A stretch of DNA of 24,319 nucleotides from Microbacterium sp. p3-SID336. Its GTDB lineage: Bacteria; Actinomycetota; Actinomycetes; Actinomycetales; Microbacteriaceae. A program made the translations under genes and the position numbers. Positions 12,679 through 20,270 of the stretch are shown in pieces. The stretch spans positions 1 to 24,319 of the forward strand of contig NZ_JALXPE010000059.1 of NCBI RefSeq assembly GCF_025143365.1, written 5' to 3'. The notes beneath the pieces were generated by a model. The model worked only from the letters and a program-made list of their open reading frames with translations. It searched no databases and was not told the origin of the DNA. Each line of letters starts with the position of its first letter. The first letter of the stretch is position 1.

Positions 12679-15072
12679 TCAGGCCGTCAGGTCGGCGGCT
12701 GTCGGGACCCGTCCGGCGATCTCCTCGATCACGTCGTCGTCGAGGCGGGCCTGCTCGAACGGCGCCTCGATCTCGGCGCGGTCGAGCAGTTCGGTCATCC
12801 GGCGCTGACGCTGACGCGTGATCAGCGTGACCACACGACCCGAGCGGCCGGCACGTCCCGTGCGACCAGAGCGGTGCAGATACGTCTTGTACTCGTCCGG
12901 AGCATCGGCCTGGACCACCAGGTCGATGTCGTCGACGTGGATGCCGCGCGCCGCCACATCCGTGGCCACGAGCACGGAGACCCGTCCGGACGTCAGCTTC
13001 TCGAGGTTCCTCGTGCGCTTGGCCTGGTTCAGGTCGCCATGCAGCGACACGGCCGGGATGCCCGCGTCGTCGAACTGCTCGGCCAGCATCTCCGCGTAGG
13101 CCCGGGTGCGCGCGAACACGAGGGTCTTGCCCTCCCGGTCGACGAGCGAGGTGAGGATGTCCGCCTTGTCACGGTGCTCGATCACCAGCACCCGGTGCTC
13201 GATCGTGCTGGAGTCCTGGTCCTCTCCCGCGACCTCGAACACCGCCGGCTCCACGAGGAACTCGTCCACGAGCGCCGCGACCTCGCGGTCGAGCGTGGCG
13301 GAGAACAGCAGCTTCTGGCTGCCCTCTGCCGTGCGACGCAGGATGCGCTGCACGGGCTCGACGAACCCGAGCTCGCACATGTGGTCGGCCTCGTCCAGCA
13401 CCGCGATCCGGCAGTCGGACAGGTCGAGCTTGCCCTGGTTCATCAGGTCCTCGATACGGCCGGGCGTGCCGATCACGATGTCGACACCCTTCTTGAGTGC
13501 GCCGACCTGACGGCCCTGCGGCACACCGCCGTAGATCTGCGTGGTGAACAGCCCGACACTGCGGGCGATCGGCTGGATCGTGCGGTCGATCTGCAGGGCG
13601 AGCTCGCGCGTCGGAGCGAGGATGATCGCGCGCGGGGAGCGGCCGAACTCGCGGCGCTTGCCCGCCTGCGACTGCAGCACGCGCTCGACGAGGGGCGCAC
13701 CGAAGGCGATGGTCTTGCCCGAGCCGGTGCGCCCGCGGGCGAGCACGTCGCGGCCTTCGAGGACGGCAGGGATGCTCGCCGCCTGGATCGGGAACGGCGT
13801 CTCCGCGCCGAGGTTCTTCAGGGTCTCGGTGATGTTGGAGCCGAGTCCGAGGTCGGCGAAGGTCACGCCCTCGACCTCGACGGCCTGCACGGCCTGGGCC
13901 TCGAGCCGCTCGTGCACCACGTCGTCGCCCGGTGCGAACCCTTCCTTGGGCTTCGCGTTCCAGTCGCTGCGGCCGGGGCGCTCCTCCCGACGCGGGCGCT
14001 CGTCGCGGCGCGGACGCTCGGTGCTGTACGCCCCTCCGGTCGACGTGCGAGGACGCTCGCGCTCACCGTCGAACGCGCGCTGCGTGCGGTCCCGGTCGAA
14101 CGCACGGCGCGCCCGGTCGGCGTCGTAGGAGCGCTCGGGGCGCGATGCGCCCGAGTCGTTCGCACGGCCACGGTCGTCGCGGCCGTACCGGGGACGGTCG
14201 CCACGGCGGTCGTCGAAGCGCCCTGCGCCGCGGTCGTCGCGGTCGAGGCGCGGACGGGAGGTGCCGCGGTCGTTCGCACGGCCACGGTCGTCGCGGCGGT
14301 CGTCGAACCGCCCTGCGCCACGGTCGTCCCGCTCGAAGCGCGGACGGGAGGTGCCCCGGTCGTTCGAGCGACCCCGGTCGTCGCGGTCGTCCCGACGCGG
14401 GCGCTCGTCACGGTCGAACCGAGGGGGCTCGGCCCCACGGTCGGCATACCGCGGACGGTCGCCGCCCCGGTCGTCCCGACGCGGGCGCTCGTCACGCTCG
14501 AACCGCGGACGCGAGGTGCCGCGGTCGTCCCGACGCGGACGGTCGTCACGCTCGAACCGCGGACGCGCGCCGTCGCGGTGGTCGTTGTCGCGGAAGCCCT
14601 GGCGCTGCTGTCCGCCGCGGTCGTCGCGGCTGGCGTCGAACCGCGGACGGTCGCCACCACGGTCGAACCGCGGACGCTCGGCACCACGGTCGGCATACCG
14701 CGGACGGTCGCCGGCGCGCTCGTCCCGGTGATGCGGGGCCTCGCGGCGCCCGGACTCGGCGCGGTTGCGGATGCTGCGGGCCTCGTCGCGACCGGCACGC
14801 TCCTGGGCGCTCCACCGGCGCTTCGGGGCGCCGGTCTCGGCCTCCTCCGGGCGGAATCCGCGGTGCCCGGGGCTGCGGCTGCCGGGGCGGCGGTCGTAGC
14901 CGCCGGTCGCGCGCCGGTCGCCCGTCTCGGCGCGGGCGCCGCGCTCGTCGCGGGCGCCGTCGCGGCTCGCGGTGCCGCGGTGCCGGTCATGGAACGAGGT
15001 CTTCTTGGCGCCGTAGCGCGGCTCGAAGTTGGCGGCGGCGCGGCCGCCGCGGGGCTTCTTGCTCTTGGGCAT
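12679..15072 (-). CDS. DEAD-box RNA helicase with long Arg/Asp-rich N-terminal extension
   Basis: ATP-dependent RNA helicase of 797 residues, about twice the usual core length because of a 400-residue disordered N-terminus. Core motifs in order: Q motif (TPFPIQAASIP), I ARGRTGSGKT (Lys453), Ia PTRELALQ, Ib TPGR, II DEAD (560-563), III SAT, IV LVFARTRAYAE, V VATDVAARGI, VI HRSGRTGRAG; all are intact. The N-terminus is dominated by DDRGR, RPRFERD and RGAGRFDDRR repeats, like the RG-rich tails of CshA/RhlE/DeaD-type helicases but at the other end and much longer. The start at 15072 (MPKSKKPRGG) follows AGAAGGA; an in-frame ATG at 15210 has no such support and lies in the leader. Likely role: ribosome assembly, RNA turnover and cold response; the tail probably binds RNA and may promote condensates (inference). 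Confidence 0.95.
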   Translation of the reverse strand: MPKSKKPRGGRAAANFEPRYGAKKTSFHDRHRGTASRDGARDERGARAETGDRRATGGYDRRPGSRSPGHRGFRPEEAETGAPKRRWSAQERAGRDEARSIRNRAESGRREAPHHRDERAGDRPRYADRGAERPRFDRGGDRPRFDASRDDRGGQQRQGFRDNDHRDGARPRFERDDRPRRDDRGTSRPRFERDERPRRDDRGGDRPRYADRGAEPPRFDRDERPRRDDRDDRGRSNDRGTSRPRFERDDRGAGRFDDRRDDRGRANDRGTSRPRLDRDDRGAGRFDDRRGDRPRYGRDDRGRANDSGASRPERSYDADRARRAFDRDRTQRAFDGERERPRTSTGGAYSTERPRRDERPRREERPGRSDWNAKPKEGFAPGDDVVHERLEAQAVQAVEVEGVTFADLGLGSNITETLKNLGAETPFPIQAASIPAVLEGRDVLARGRTGSGKTIAFGAPLVERVLQSQAGKRREFGRSPRAIILAPTRELALQIDRTIQPIARSVGLFTTQIYGGVPQGRQVGALKKGVDIVIGTPGRIEDLMNQGKLDLSDCRIAVLDEADHMCELGFVEPVQRILRRTAEGSQKLLFSATLDREVAALVDEFLVEPAVFEVAGEDQDSSTIEHRVLVIEHRDKADILTSLVDREGKTLVFARTRAYAEMLAEQFDDAGIPAVSLHGDLNQAKRTRNLEKLTSGRVSVLVATDVAARGIHVDDIDLVVQADAPDEYKTYLHRSGRTGRAGRSGRVVTLITRQRQRRMTELLDRAEIEAPFEQARLDDDVIEEIAGRVPTAADLTA
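14120..14720 (-). repeat. Imperfect tandem repeats coding the Arg/Asp-rich helicase tail
   Basis: Blocks of about 80-110 bases recur with substitutions. For example, ggtcgttcgcacggccacgg occurs near 14155 and again near 14268, and cgtcccgacgcgggcgctcg near 14387 and 14473. In the helicase frame they encode repeated NDRGTSRPRFERDDRG-like and RRDDRGGDRPRYADRG-like units. The pattern suggests growth of the tail by unequal recombination or slippage. It also creates long artefactual open frames on the other strand. Confidence 0.8.
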
Positions 15073-15088
15073 TCGGGTGTCCTTCTGA

Positions 15089-15104
15089 GTTCTCGCACGA
15101 GAAC
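15089..15104 (-). promoter_or_regulatory. Perfect small palindrome just upstream of the helicase ribosome site
   Basis: GTTCTCG-CA-CGAGAAC, a perfect 7-bp inverted repeat, lies 17-32 bases upstream of the helicase ATG and next to its Shine-Dalgarno sequence (TCCTTCT on the plus strand at 15080-15086). It could be an RNA hairpin controlling translation or a protein-binding site. Confidence 0.45.
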
Positions 15105-15332
15105 AGCGCCGCGCGCACGCGCGAGCATCTCCGACCGATGCGGAGTCCGGACGATCAGCGTCCGGGGCCATTCCTGTGATGGTTGATTCGCGTCGAGCGA
15201 CGCGCACCATCGGCCCCTGGACTCACACTTCACACACTGAAAAACGTCCGCGCCCTGCGCGGGTGTCCGAAGCCGACGCGTCCAGTCTACCCGCCGTCCC
15301 TGGGAGGCCCCCGCGTGCCGGCCCGCCCGCAC
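15105..15332. promoter_or_regulatory. Divergent intergenic region and probable structured helicase leader
   Basis: This stretch between the helicase and the epimerase has no credible gene. It holds two further inverted repeats: CCGGAC/GTCCGG at 15147-15165, and a nested one at 15179-15210 with outer ATGGT/ACCAT and inner CGCGTCG/CGACGCG around a two-base loop. If the helicase is transcribed from the A/T-richer area near 15220-15250, these would form a structured 5' leader of about 150 bases. DEAD-box cold-shock helicases in other bacteria often have long regulatory leaders; here it is an inference. Confidence 0.35.
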
Positions 15333-15338
15333 TACGAT
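15333..15338 (+). promoter_or_regulatory. Candidate -10 element for the epimerase gene
   Basis: TACGAT (TANNNT type) lies six bases before the GTG at 15345, the spacing expected for a leaderless transcript starting at the start codon. No clear -35 is seen. The alternative start at 15315 has GGGAGG seven bases upstream and would place this hexamer inside the gene. Confidence 0.4.
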
Positions 15339-15344
15339 GTCGAG

Positions 15345-16241
15345 GTGAACACCCTCTCCCCCACCGGCATCCAGGTGCAGCTCCGACTCGGCGACGTCAC
15401 GGCGCAGGTCGCCCAGGTGGGCGCCTCGCTCCGCTCCCTCCGCATTCGCGAGGTCGACCTGGTGCCTCCGTATCCGCTGAACGTGCCGACGCCCTCCTGC
15501 TCGGGCGTGGTGCTCACGCCGTGGCCGAACCGGATCCGCGACGGCCGCTGGGATGACGACGGGACGCCGCGGCAGCTGACGATCAGCGAGCCGAAGACGG
15601 GCAATGCCAGCCACGGCCTGCTCCGATTCACGCCCTACGACGTCGAGCAGACGGAGGGCGCGGCGACCCTGCGGGCGACCGTCTTCCCGCAGACGGGCTA
15701 CCCGTACCTGCTCGAGACCTCGGTGTCGTACGTGCTGACCGCGGACGGCATCGACGTGACGCACACCCTCACCAACTGGTCGGATTCCGCGGCTCCGGTC
15801 GCCCTCGGCACGCACCCGTTCCTGACGATCGGGGATGTGGACCCGCACGAGCTGGTGCTGCGGGTGGCGGCGCACACCGCGTTCGAGACCGACGAGCGGC
15901 TGCTCCCGGTCGACACCCGCCCCGCCGACGCGGCGCTCCGGGAGGGCGTGCGACTCGGGGATGTCACCCTCGACACGGGCTTCACCGACCTCGACCGCGG
16001 GGCGGACGGGCGCGTGCGCCACTCGCTGACCGCCCCCGACGGCCGCACGGTCACGCTCTGGCAGGGCGAGGGCTTCGACTTCGTGCAGGTGTACACGGCC
16101 ACGAACTACCCCGGCACGCCGCTCGCGGTGGCGATCGAACCCATGACGGCGCCCGCCGACGCCTTCAACAGCGGCACGGGCCTGCGCCGCCTGGCCCCGG
16201 GCGAGACCTGGACGCTGAACTGGGGCATCACGCTCGACTGA
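15345..16241 (+). CDS. Aldose 1-epimerase family protein (galactose mutarotase-like)
   Basis: Predicted mutarotase, 298 residues, interconverting alpha and beta anomers of a hexose. Family signs: the N-terminal TLSPTGIQ, TPWPNRIRDGRW (sugar-binding region), NASHGLLR (catalytic His region), ALGTHPFL (second His) and a C-terminal acidic residue in AIEPMTAPADAFNSG. The start is not certain. GTG at 15345 puts SPTG near the N-terminus as in relatives and has a -10-like hexamer right before it; GTG at 15315 has a better Shine-Dalgarno sequence (GGGAGG) and adds ten residues. An even longer open frame back to 15183 is unlikely to be translated. It is monocistronic, ending in a palindromic element shared with the convergent efflux gene. 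Confidence 0.88.
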   Translation: MNTLSPTGIQVQLRLGDVTAQVAQVGASLRSLRIREVDLVPPYPLNVPTPSCSGVVLTPWPNRIRDGRWDDDGTPRQLTISEPKTGNASHGLLRFTPYDVEQTEGAATLRATVFPQTGYPYLLETSVSYVLTADGIDVTHTLTNWSDSAAPVALGTHPFLTIGDVDPHELVLRVAAHTAFETDERLLPVDTRPADAALREGVRLGDVTLDTGFTDLDRGADGRVRHSLTAPDGRTVTLWQGEGFDFVQVYTATNYPGTPLAVAIEPMTAPADAFNSGTGLRRLAPGETWTLNWGITLD

Positions 16242-16243
16242 CC

Positions 16244-16328
16244 GTTCACAACTCAGGAGAACCGGCCGGAAAGGCCCCGATCCTCGCCTCGCGGACGGGA
16301 ATCGGGGCCTTTCTCCTGAGTTGTGAAC
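16244..16328. repeat. Palindromic interspersed-repeat-like element, copy B, likely bidirectional terminator
   Basis: An 85-base element with a perfect 17-bp terminal inverted repeat, GTTCACAACTCAGGAGA and TCTCCTGAGTTGTGAAC. Inside it is a second perfect stem, AAAGGCCCCGAT with ATCGGGGCCTTT (16270-16281 and 16301-16312). It fills the convergent gap between the epimerase stop and the efflux-pump stop almost exactly. The inner hairpin with flanking A/T bases looks like a bidirectional terminator; the outer ends match copy A at 12506-12591. Confidence 0.85.
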
Positions 16329-16334
16329 GCGCGG

Positions 16335-19300
16335 CTACTCGCTGTGGTGCTCGCGCAGCTCCCGCCGTGTCAGCTGCGGCGCGTGCGGCAGCGCGGTGCC
16401 GGGGGCGACCGCGGGCTCGGCGGCGGCTCCCTCGCGTGCGGGTTCGGGCCGGACGGCCGATCCGGCGGGCGCATCCGGTGCCGTCGGGCTCTCGCCGCCG
16501 CCGTCGGTACCGCCGTCGGAGCCGTCGTCCCGACGTGCACGACGCCGCTCCTTGGCGCCCTCGACGAGGTTGTACAGCGTCGGCAGCACGATCAGCGTGA
16601 GCACGGTCGACGAGATGAGCCCGCCGATCACCACGATGGCGAGCGGCTGCGAGATGAAGCCGCCGTGGCCGGTGATCCCGAGCGCCATCGGAGTGAGCGC
16701 GAGGATCGTGGCGAGCGCCGTCATCAGGATCGGCCGCAGACGCTTCTCCCCTCCCGCCATGACGGCGTCGTGTGTGGACAGCCCCTTCTCGCGGTACTGG
16801 TTGACGAGGTCGACGAGCACGATCGCATTCGTCACCACGATGCCGATCAGCATCAGCACACCGATCAGCGACGCCACGCCCAGCGGGACGCCGGTGATGA
16901 TCTGCAGCAGGATGGCGCCGGTCGCAGCGAACGGCACCGAGATCAGCAGCAGCAGCGGCTGGCGCAGCGACTTGAAGGTGGCCACCATCACCACGTAGAC
17001 GATCAGGATGGCCGCGAGCATCGCGAGCCCGAGCTGCGAGAACGAGTCGGCCTGCTGCGAGGCGACGCCGCCGACCTCCGCCGAGGCGCCGTCCGGAAGG
17101 TCGGCTGCCGCGAGCGCCGCCGTGACCGACTGGGTCGCGACCGCGAGGTTGTCCGAGGCGGGCGGCACGGTGACGGTGGCCGTGCGGCGTCCCTGCTCGG
17201 TCGTGATCGAGGTGGGTCCGTTGCGCTCCTCGACGGTGGCGATGTCCTGCAGCTGCACGATGCCGGTCGGGGTGGGGATCGCGAGCTGCTGCAGCGCCTC
17301 GACCGTGGTCGGCGGCTGCGGCGACACGAGGTACACGGTCAGCGCGGTGTCGTCGATCTCGACCGATCCGATCTGCTGCGGGCGCATCGTGCTGGACACG
17401 ATCGAGCCCACGGCGACCTCGGAGAGCCCGACCTGGGCGGCGGCCTCCCGGTCGACCACCACGGCGATGTACGGCAGCGCCTCGGCCAGGTTGTCGGTGA
17501 CCTGCCCGATGCCCTCACGGCCCTGCAGCTCGTCGACGACGGCGGAGGTGGCGGCGGCGAGGTCGTCGCCGTTCGACGCGGTCACGGTGACCTCGATGTC
17601 GCTCGACCCGAAGCCGGCGGACGAGGCCACGGTGACCTCGCCGACCTCGTCGCCGAGCCCGTCGATGGCGTCCTGCACCTCGGCGCGCAGCTTCTCCTGG
17701 TCGGCGTCGCCGTCGGTGAGCACGGAGTAGGTGACCCCTCCGCCCCCGGAGAACGCGTCGCGCAGCGCGGAACCGCTGGAGCCGATGGAGGCCTGGACGT
17801 GCTCGATGCCGTCGATGTCCAGCAGCGCCTCTTCCACGGGAACGGCAGCGTCGGACTTCGCCTGCAGGCTCGCGGTCGGACCGAGGTCCTGTGTCACGGT
17901 CATGGTGTTCTGGCCCGAGTCGCTGAGGAAGTTGACCTTCATGAGCGGCGCGGCGGCGAGCGTGGCGCCGAGCACCACGACCGCGAGGACGACCGTGATC
18001 CCGGAGTGCTTCAGCGTCCAGCCGAGGATCGGCCGGTAGACGCGCTGCAGGGCCGTGGGCGGGGCGTCCTGATGCTCGGGGTCGATCGGGTTGCCGTGCT
18101 CGTCGAGCAGCGGCTTGCCCGGCTTGAGGAACCAGTAGGCGAGCACGGGGACGATGGTCAGCGCCACCAGCAGGGACGCGACCATGGCGATCGTCACGGT
18201 CATCGCGAACGGCCGGAACAGCTCGCCCACCATGTCCCCGACGAACACGATCGGCAGGAAGACCGCGACCGTGGTGATGGTCGAGGCGGTGATGGCCGCG
18301 GCCACCTCCCGCACCGCGAGCCGGATGGCGTCGCCCTTGTCGGCGTCGCCGACGTAATGCCGTTTGATGTTCTCGATCACCACGATGGAGTCGTCCACGA
18401 CGCGGCCGATCGCGATCGTGAGGGCGCCGAGCGTGAGCACGTTGAGGGAGTATCCGAACGCCTGCAGCCCGATGAACGTGATGAGCACGGACGTCGGGAT
18501 CGAGATCGCGGTGACCAGGGTGGAGCGCACCGACAGCAGGAACACGAGGATGACCAACACGGCCATCACGAGCCCGAGCAGTCCCTCGGTCGCGAGGGTC
18601 TCGATCGACTGCTCGATGAACGGCGCCTGGTCGAACACGACGGTGAACTCGGCGTCGGGGAGGGCGTCGCCGATGCCGTCGAGGGCCGCGATGACGCCCT
18701 GCGACACCTCGACCGTGTTGGCGGCGGGCAGCTTCGTGATGGAGATCGACAGCGCGTCCTCGCCGTCGACGCGCGAGATGGAGGTGACCGGGTCGGACTC
18801 CTGCACGACGGTGGCGACGTCCCCGATCGTGAGGGTGCTGCCGACCAGCGGGAGCGCGGCGATCTCCTCCACCGAGGTGATCTTCGCCCCGGTCTGCACC
18901 GTGAGCGTCTCGCCGTCCTCCGTGATGTCACCACCGGGGAACAGCGTGCCGTTCTGCTGCAGCGCCGAGCTGATCGCCTGCGTGCTCTGCCCCTCCGCGG
19001 CGAGCCGCGCCACGTCCGGCGTGATGCTGATGCGCTGCCCGACGCCTCCGACGATCTCTGCGGCGTTGACGCCGTCCACGTCTTCCAGATCGGGGATCGC
19101 GACGCTCTCCAGCTCCGCCTGTGCGTTGTCCGCGTCGTCGAACCCGGTCACCGCGACCTGGATCACGGGGAAGTCGTCGATCGACACCGAGAGCACCTGC
19201 GGCGTCACGTCCTCCGGCAGCTGCGACGAGATGCGGTTGATCGCCTGCTGGATCTTCTGCTCCGCGGTCGCGAGGTTCGTGCCGTAGGCGAACATGGCCT

Positions 19301-19577
19301 GCACGATCGATGCGTTGGTGGTGCTGGTCGCCGTGGTCGACTCCAGATCTGGCACCCCCTGGATCGCGGACTCGATCGGCGTGGAGACGTCGTTCTCGAC
19401 GACCTCGGGCGAGGCACCGGGGTACGTGGTCATGACCACGAGCGCCGGCAGCTCGAGCGACGGGATGAGCTCCTGCTTGAGGTTGGTGAGGGCGAGACCG
19501 CCGAACACCGCGGCGACGATCGTGACCAGGGCGATGAGGGCGCGGTTCTTCAGGCTGAGGATGGCGAGTTTCGACAA
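16335..19577 (-). CDS. RND-type efflux transporter (AcrB/SwrC-like)
   Basis: Proton-driven membrane exporter of 1080 residues with the duplicated RND layout: an N-terminal helix, large extracytoplasmic loop and six-helix bundle, then the same again. The proton-relay signature in TM4 is GRVVDDSIVVIENI (Asp395, Asp396). The TM10 equivalent reads GIVVTNAIVLVDLVNQYREKG (quoted in parts: GIVVTNAIVLVD, then YREKG) and lacks the Lys of AcrB, as in Gram-positive SwrC-like members. VFLPIVFVGDMVGELFRPFA is a further hallmark. The start codon is TTG at 19577, supported by GAGGAAA seven bases upstream. A charged, Pro/Ala-rich C-terminal tail of about 70 residues is unusual. There is no membrane-fusion or outer-channel gene nearby, as expected without an outer membrane. 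It follows the TetR gene by 16 bases, so it is probably a drug or lipid-like compound exporter under that regulator. Confidence 0.94.
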   Translation of the reverse strand: MSKLAILSLKNRALIALVTIVAAVFGGLALTNLKQELIPSLELPALVVMTTYPGASPEVVENDVSTPIESAIQGVPDLESTTATSTTNASIVQAMFAYGTNLATAEQKIQQAINRISSQLPEDVTPQVLSVSIDDFPVIQVAVTGFDDADNAQAELESVAIPDLEDVDGVNAAEIVGGVGQRISITPDVARLAAEGQSTQAISSALQQNGTLFPGGDITEDGETLTVQTGAKITSVEEIAALPLVGSTLTIGDVATVVQESDPVTSISRVDGEDALSISITKLPAANTVEVSQGVIAALDGIGDALPDAEFTVVFDQAPFIEQSIETLATEGLLGLVMAVLVILVFLLSVRSTLVTAISIPTSVLITFIGLQAFGYSLNVLTLGALTIAIGRVVDDSIVVIENIKRHYVGDADKGDAIRLAVREVAAAITASTITTVAVFLPIVFVGDMVGELFRPFAMTVTIAMVASLLVALTIVPVLAYWFLKPGKPLLDEHGNPIDPEHQDAPPTALQRVYRPILGWTLKHSGITVVLAVVVLGATLAAAPLMKVNFLSDSGQNTMTVTQDLGPTASLQAKSDAAVPVEEALLDIDGIEHVQASIGSSGSALRDAFSGGGGVTYSVLTDGDADQEKLRAEVQDAIDGLGDEVGEVTVASSAGFGSSDIEVTVTASNGDDLAAATSAVVDELQGREGIGQVTDNLAEALPYIAVVVDREAAAQVGLSEVAVGSIVSSTMRPQQIGSVEIDDTALTVYLVSPQPPTTVEALQQLAIPTPTGIVQLQDIATVEERNGPTSITTEQGRRTATVTVPPASDNLAVATQSVTAALAAADLPDGASAEVGGVASQQADSFSQLGLAMLAAILIVYVVMVATFKSLRQPLLLLISVPFAATGAILLQIITGVPLGVASLIGVLMLIGIVVTNAIVLVDLVNQYREKGLSTHDAVMAGGEKRLRPILMTALATILALTPMALGITGHGGFISQPLAIVVIGGLISSTVLTLIVLPTLYNLVEGAKERRRARRDDGSDGGTDGGGESPTAPDAPAGSAVRPEPAREGAAAEPAVAPGTALPHAPQLTRRELREHHSE

Positions 19578-19593
19578 GGCGGTTTCCTCGGTG

Positions 19594-20178
19594 TCAGGGG
19601 GCTGTCGCTGCGGAAGGGGTGGAGAGGGGATCTCCGAGGATCCGCGCCAGTGCGGTCTCGATGAAGGACTGTTCGAGGTGGACGTCGCGGATGTGGGTGC
19701 TCCACATGACGCCGTCGATGAAGATCATCGCCGCTCGGGCGCGCTCTGCGCCATAGGTCGGCTCCAGGAGGTCGACGAGCCGGTCGGCGAGGTGACGGGC
19801 GAGTTCGCGCAACCGCGGGTCGTGCACCGCCGCGGTCACGACGGCGCGGTCGGCCTGCACGGCACGGCCGTCCTCGATGCTGTCGTGCACGAGGGTCGCG
19901 ATCACGTCGGCCCCTGCTCCGCGCTCGGCGAGGGTCTGTCTGACACCGTCGAGCCGGCACTCGATCTCCGCGGCGAGCGCGCCGAAGGCCGCGGTGCGGA
20001 GGTCGTCGAGGGTGGCGAAGTACTGCGTGGTGGCGCCGAGCGGCAGCCCCGCGCGCGCGGCGACCAGGCGATGCGTGATGGCCTCGGCGCCGACCTCGAC
20101 GATGAGCTCCGCGGCGGCGGCGACGATCTCGCGGCGGCGCGCTTCAGGGTCGCGTCGTCGGCGCGTGCCCTCCGCCAT
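19594..20178 (-). CDS. TetR family transcriptional regulator
   Basis: Repressor-type regulator of 194 residues. The N-terminal helix-turn-helix spans about residues 15-62: REIVAAAAELIVEVG, then AITHRLVAARAGLPLGATTQYF and LDDLRTAAF (short excerpts: LVAARAGLPLGATTQYF). The C-terminal ligand domain is helical and not assignable to a specific inducer. It is first in a two-gene operon with the RND pump 16 bases downstream, the usual arrangement for an autoregulated efflux repressor. A palindromic candidate operator lies 20-40 bases upstream of its ATG. The inducer is probably a pump substrate. Confidence 0.92.
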   Translation of the reverse strand: MAEGTRRRRDPEARRREIVAAAAELIVEVGAEAITHRLVAARAGLPLGATTQYFATLDDLRTAAFGALAAEIECRLDGVRQTLAERGAGADVIATLVHDSIEDGRAVQADRAVVTAAVHDPRLRELARHLADRLVDLLEPTYGAERARAAMIFIDGVMWSTHIRDVHLEQSFIETALARILGDPLSTPSAATAP

Positions 20179-20197
20179 CGCTCACCCCCGGAACGTC

Positions 20198-20218
20198 TGT
20201 ACATGTACGTTTGTACAT
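20198..20218 (-). promoter_or_regulatory. Candidate TetR operator
   Basis: The stretch holds TGTACATGTAC with a perfect 10-bp palindrome GTACATGTAC (20199-20208) and a second arrangement GTAC-GTTT-GTAC (20205-20216). TGTACA thus occurs twice, 14 bases apart. It is an A/T-rich island in GC-rich DNA directly upstream of the TetR ATG and is the only such site in this junction, so it probably covers the promoter of the TetR-pump operon. Confidence 0.65.
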
Positions 20219-20238
20219 TCGCCCGCTTGTGAGGACGC

Positions 20239-20270
20239 TGAGTGCCCGCCGGTCGGGCGGGGTGCGCTCA
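20239..20270 (-). terminator. Possible hairpin terminator after the oxidoreductase gene
   Basis: An inner stem CCCGCC/GGCGGG around a five-base loop is flanked by TGAG/CTCA, with mismatches between; it overlaps the stop codon of the oxidoreductase. There is no T-run. It would separate the sugar operon from the TetR promoter just downstream. Confidence 0.4.

Noticed and set aside
14120..14720. Repeats that could suggest a CRISPR array
   Set aside because: Units are of unequal length, have no unique spacers, and are in frame within the helicase gene.
12586..15186. Very long open frame (866 codons) on the plus strand over the helicase
   Set aside because: It is antisense to a helicase with all DEAD-box motifs. 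The translation is compositionally biased (Arg, Ala, Val repeats), and the frame stays open because of GC-rich repeats.
15073..15210. Helicase start at 15210
   Set aside because: AGAAGGA precedes the ATG at 15072, and the N-terminus MPKSKKPRGG is a sensible start. The upstream codons overlap the hairpin-rich leader.
15183..15344. Extended N-terminus for the epimerase from 15183
   Set aside because: The extra 54 residues have no family resemblance and no ribosome site, and cross the probable helicase promoter region.
16323..19664. 1113-codon open frame on the plus strand over the RND pump gene
   Set aside because: It is the antisense shadow of a well-conserved efflux gene. Its translation is rich in Arg, Asp, Gly and His with no recognisable domain.
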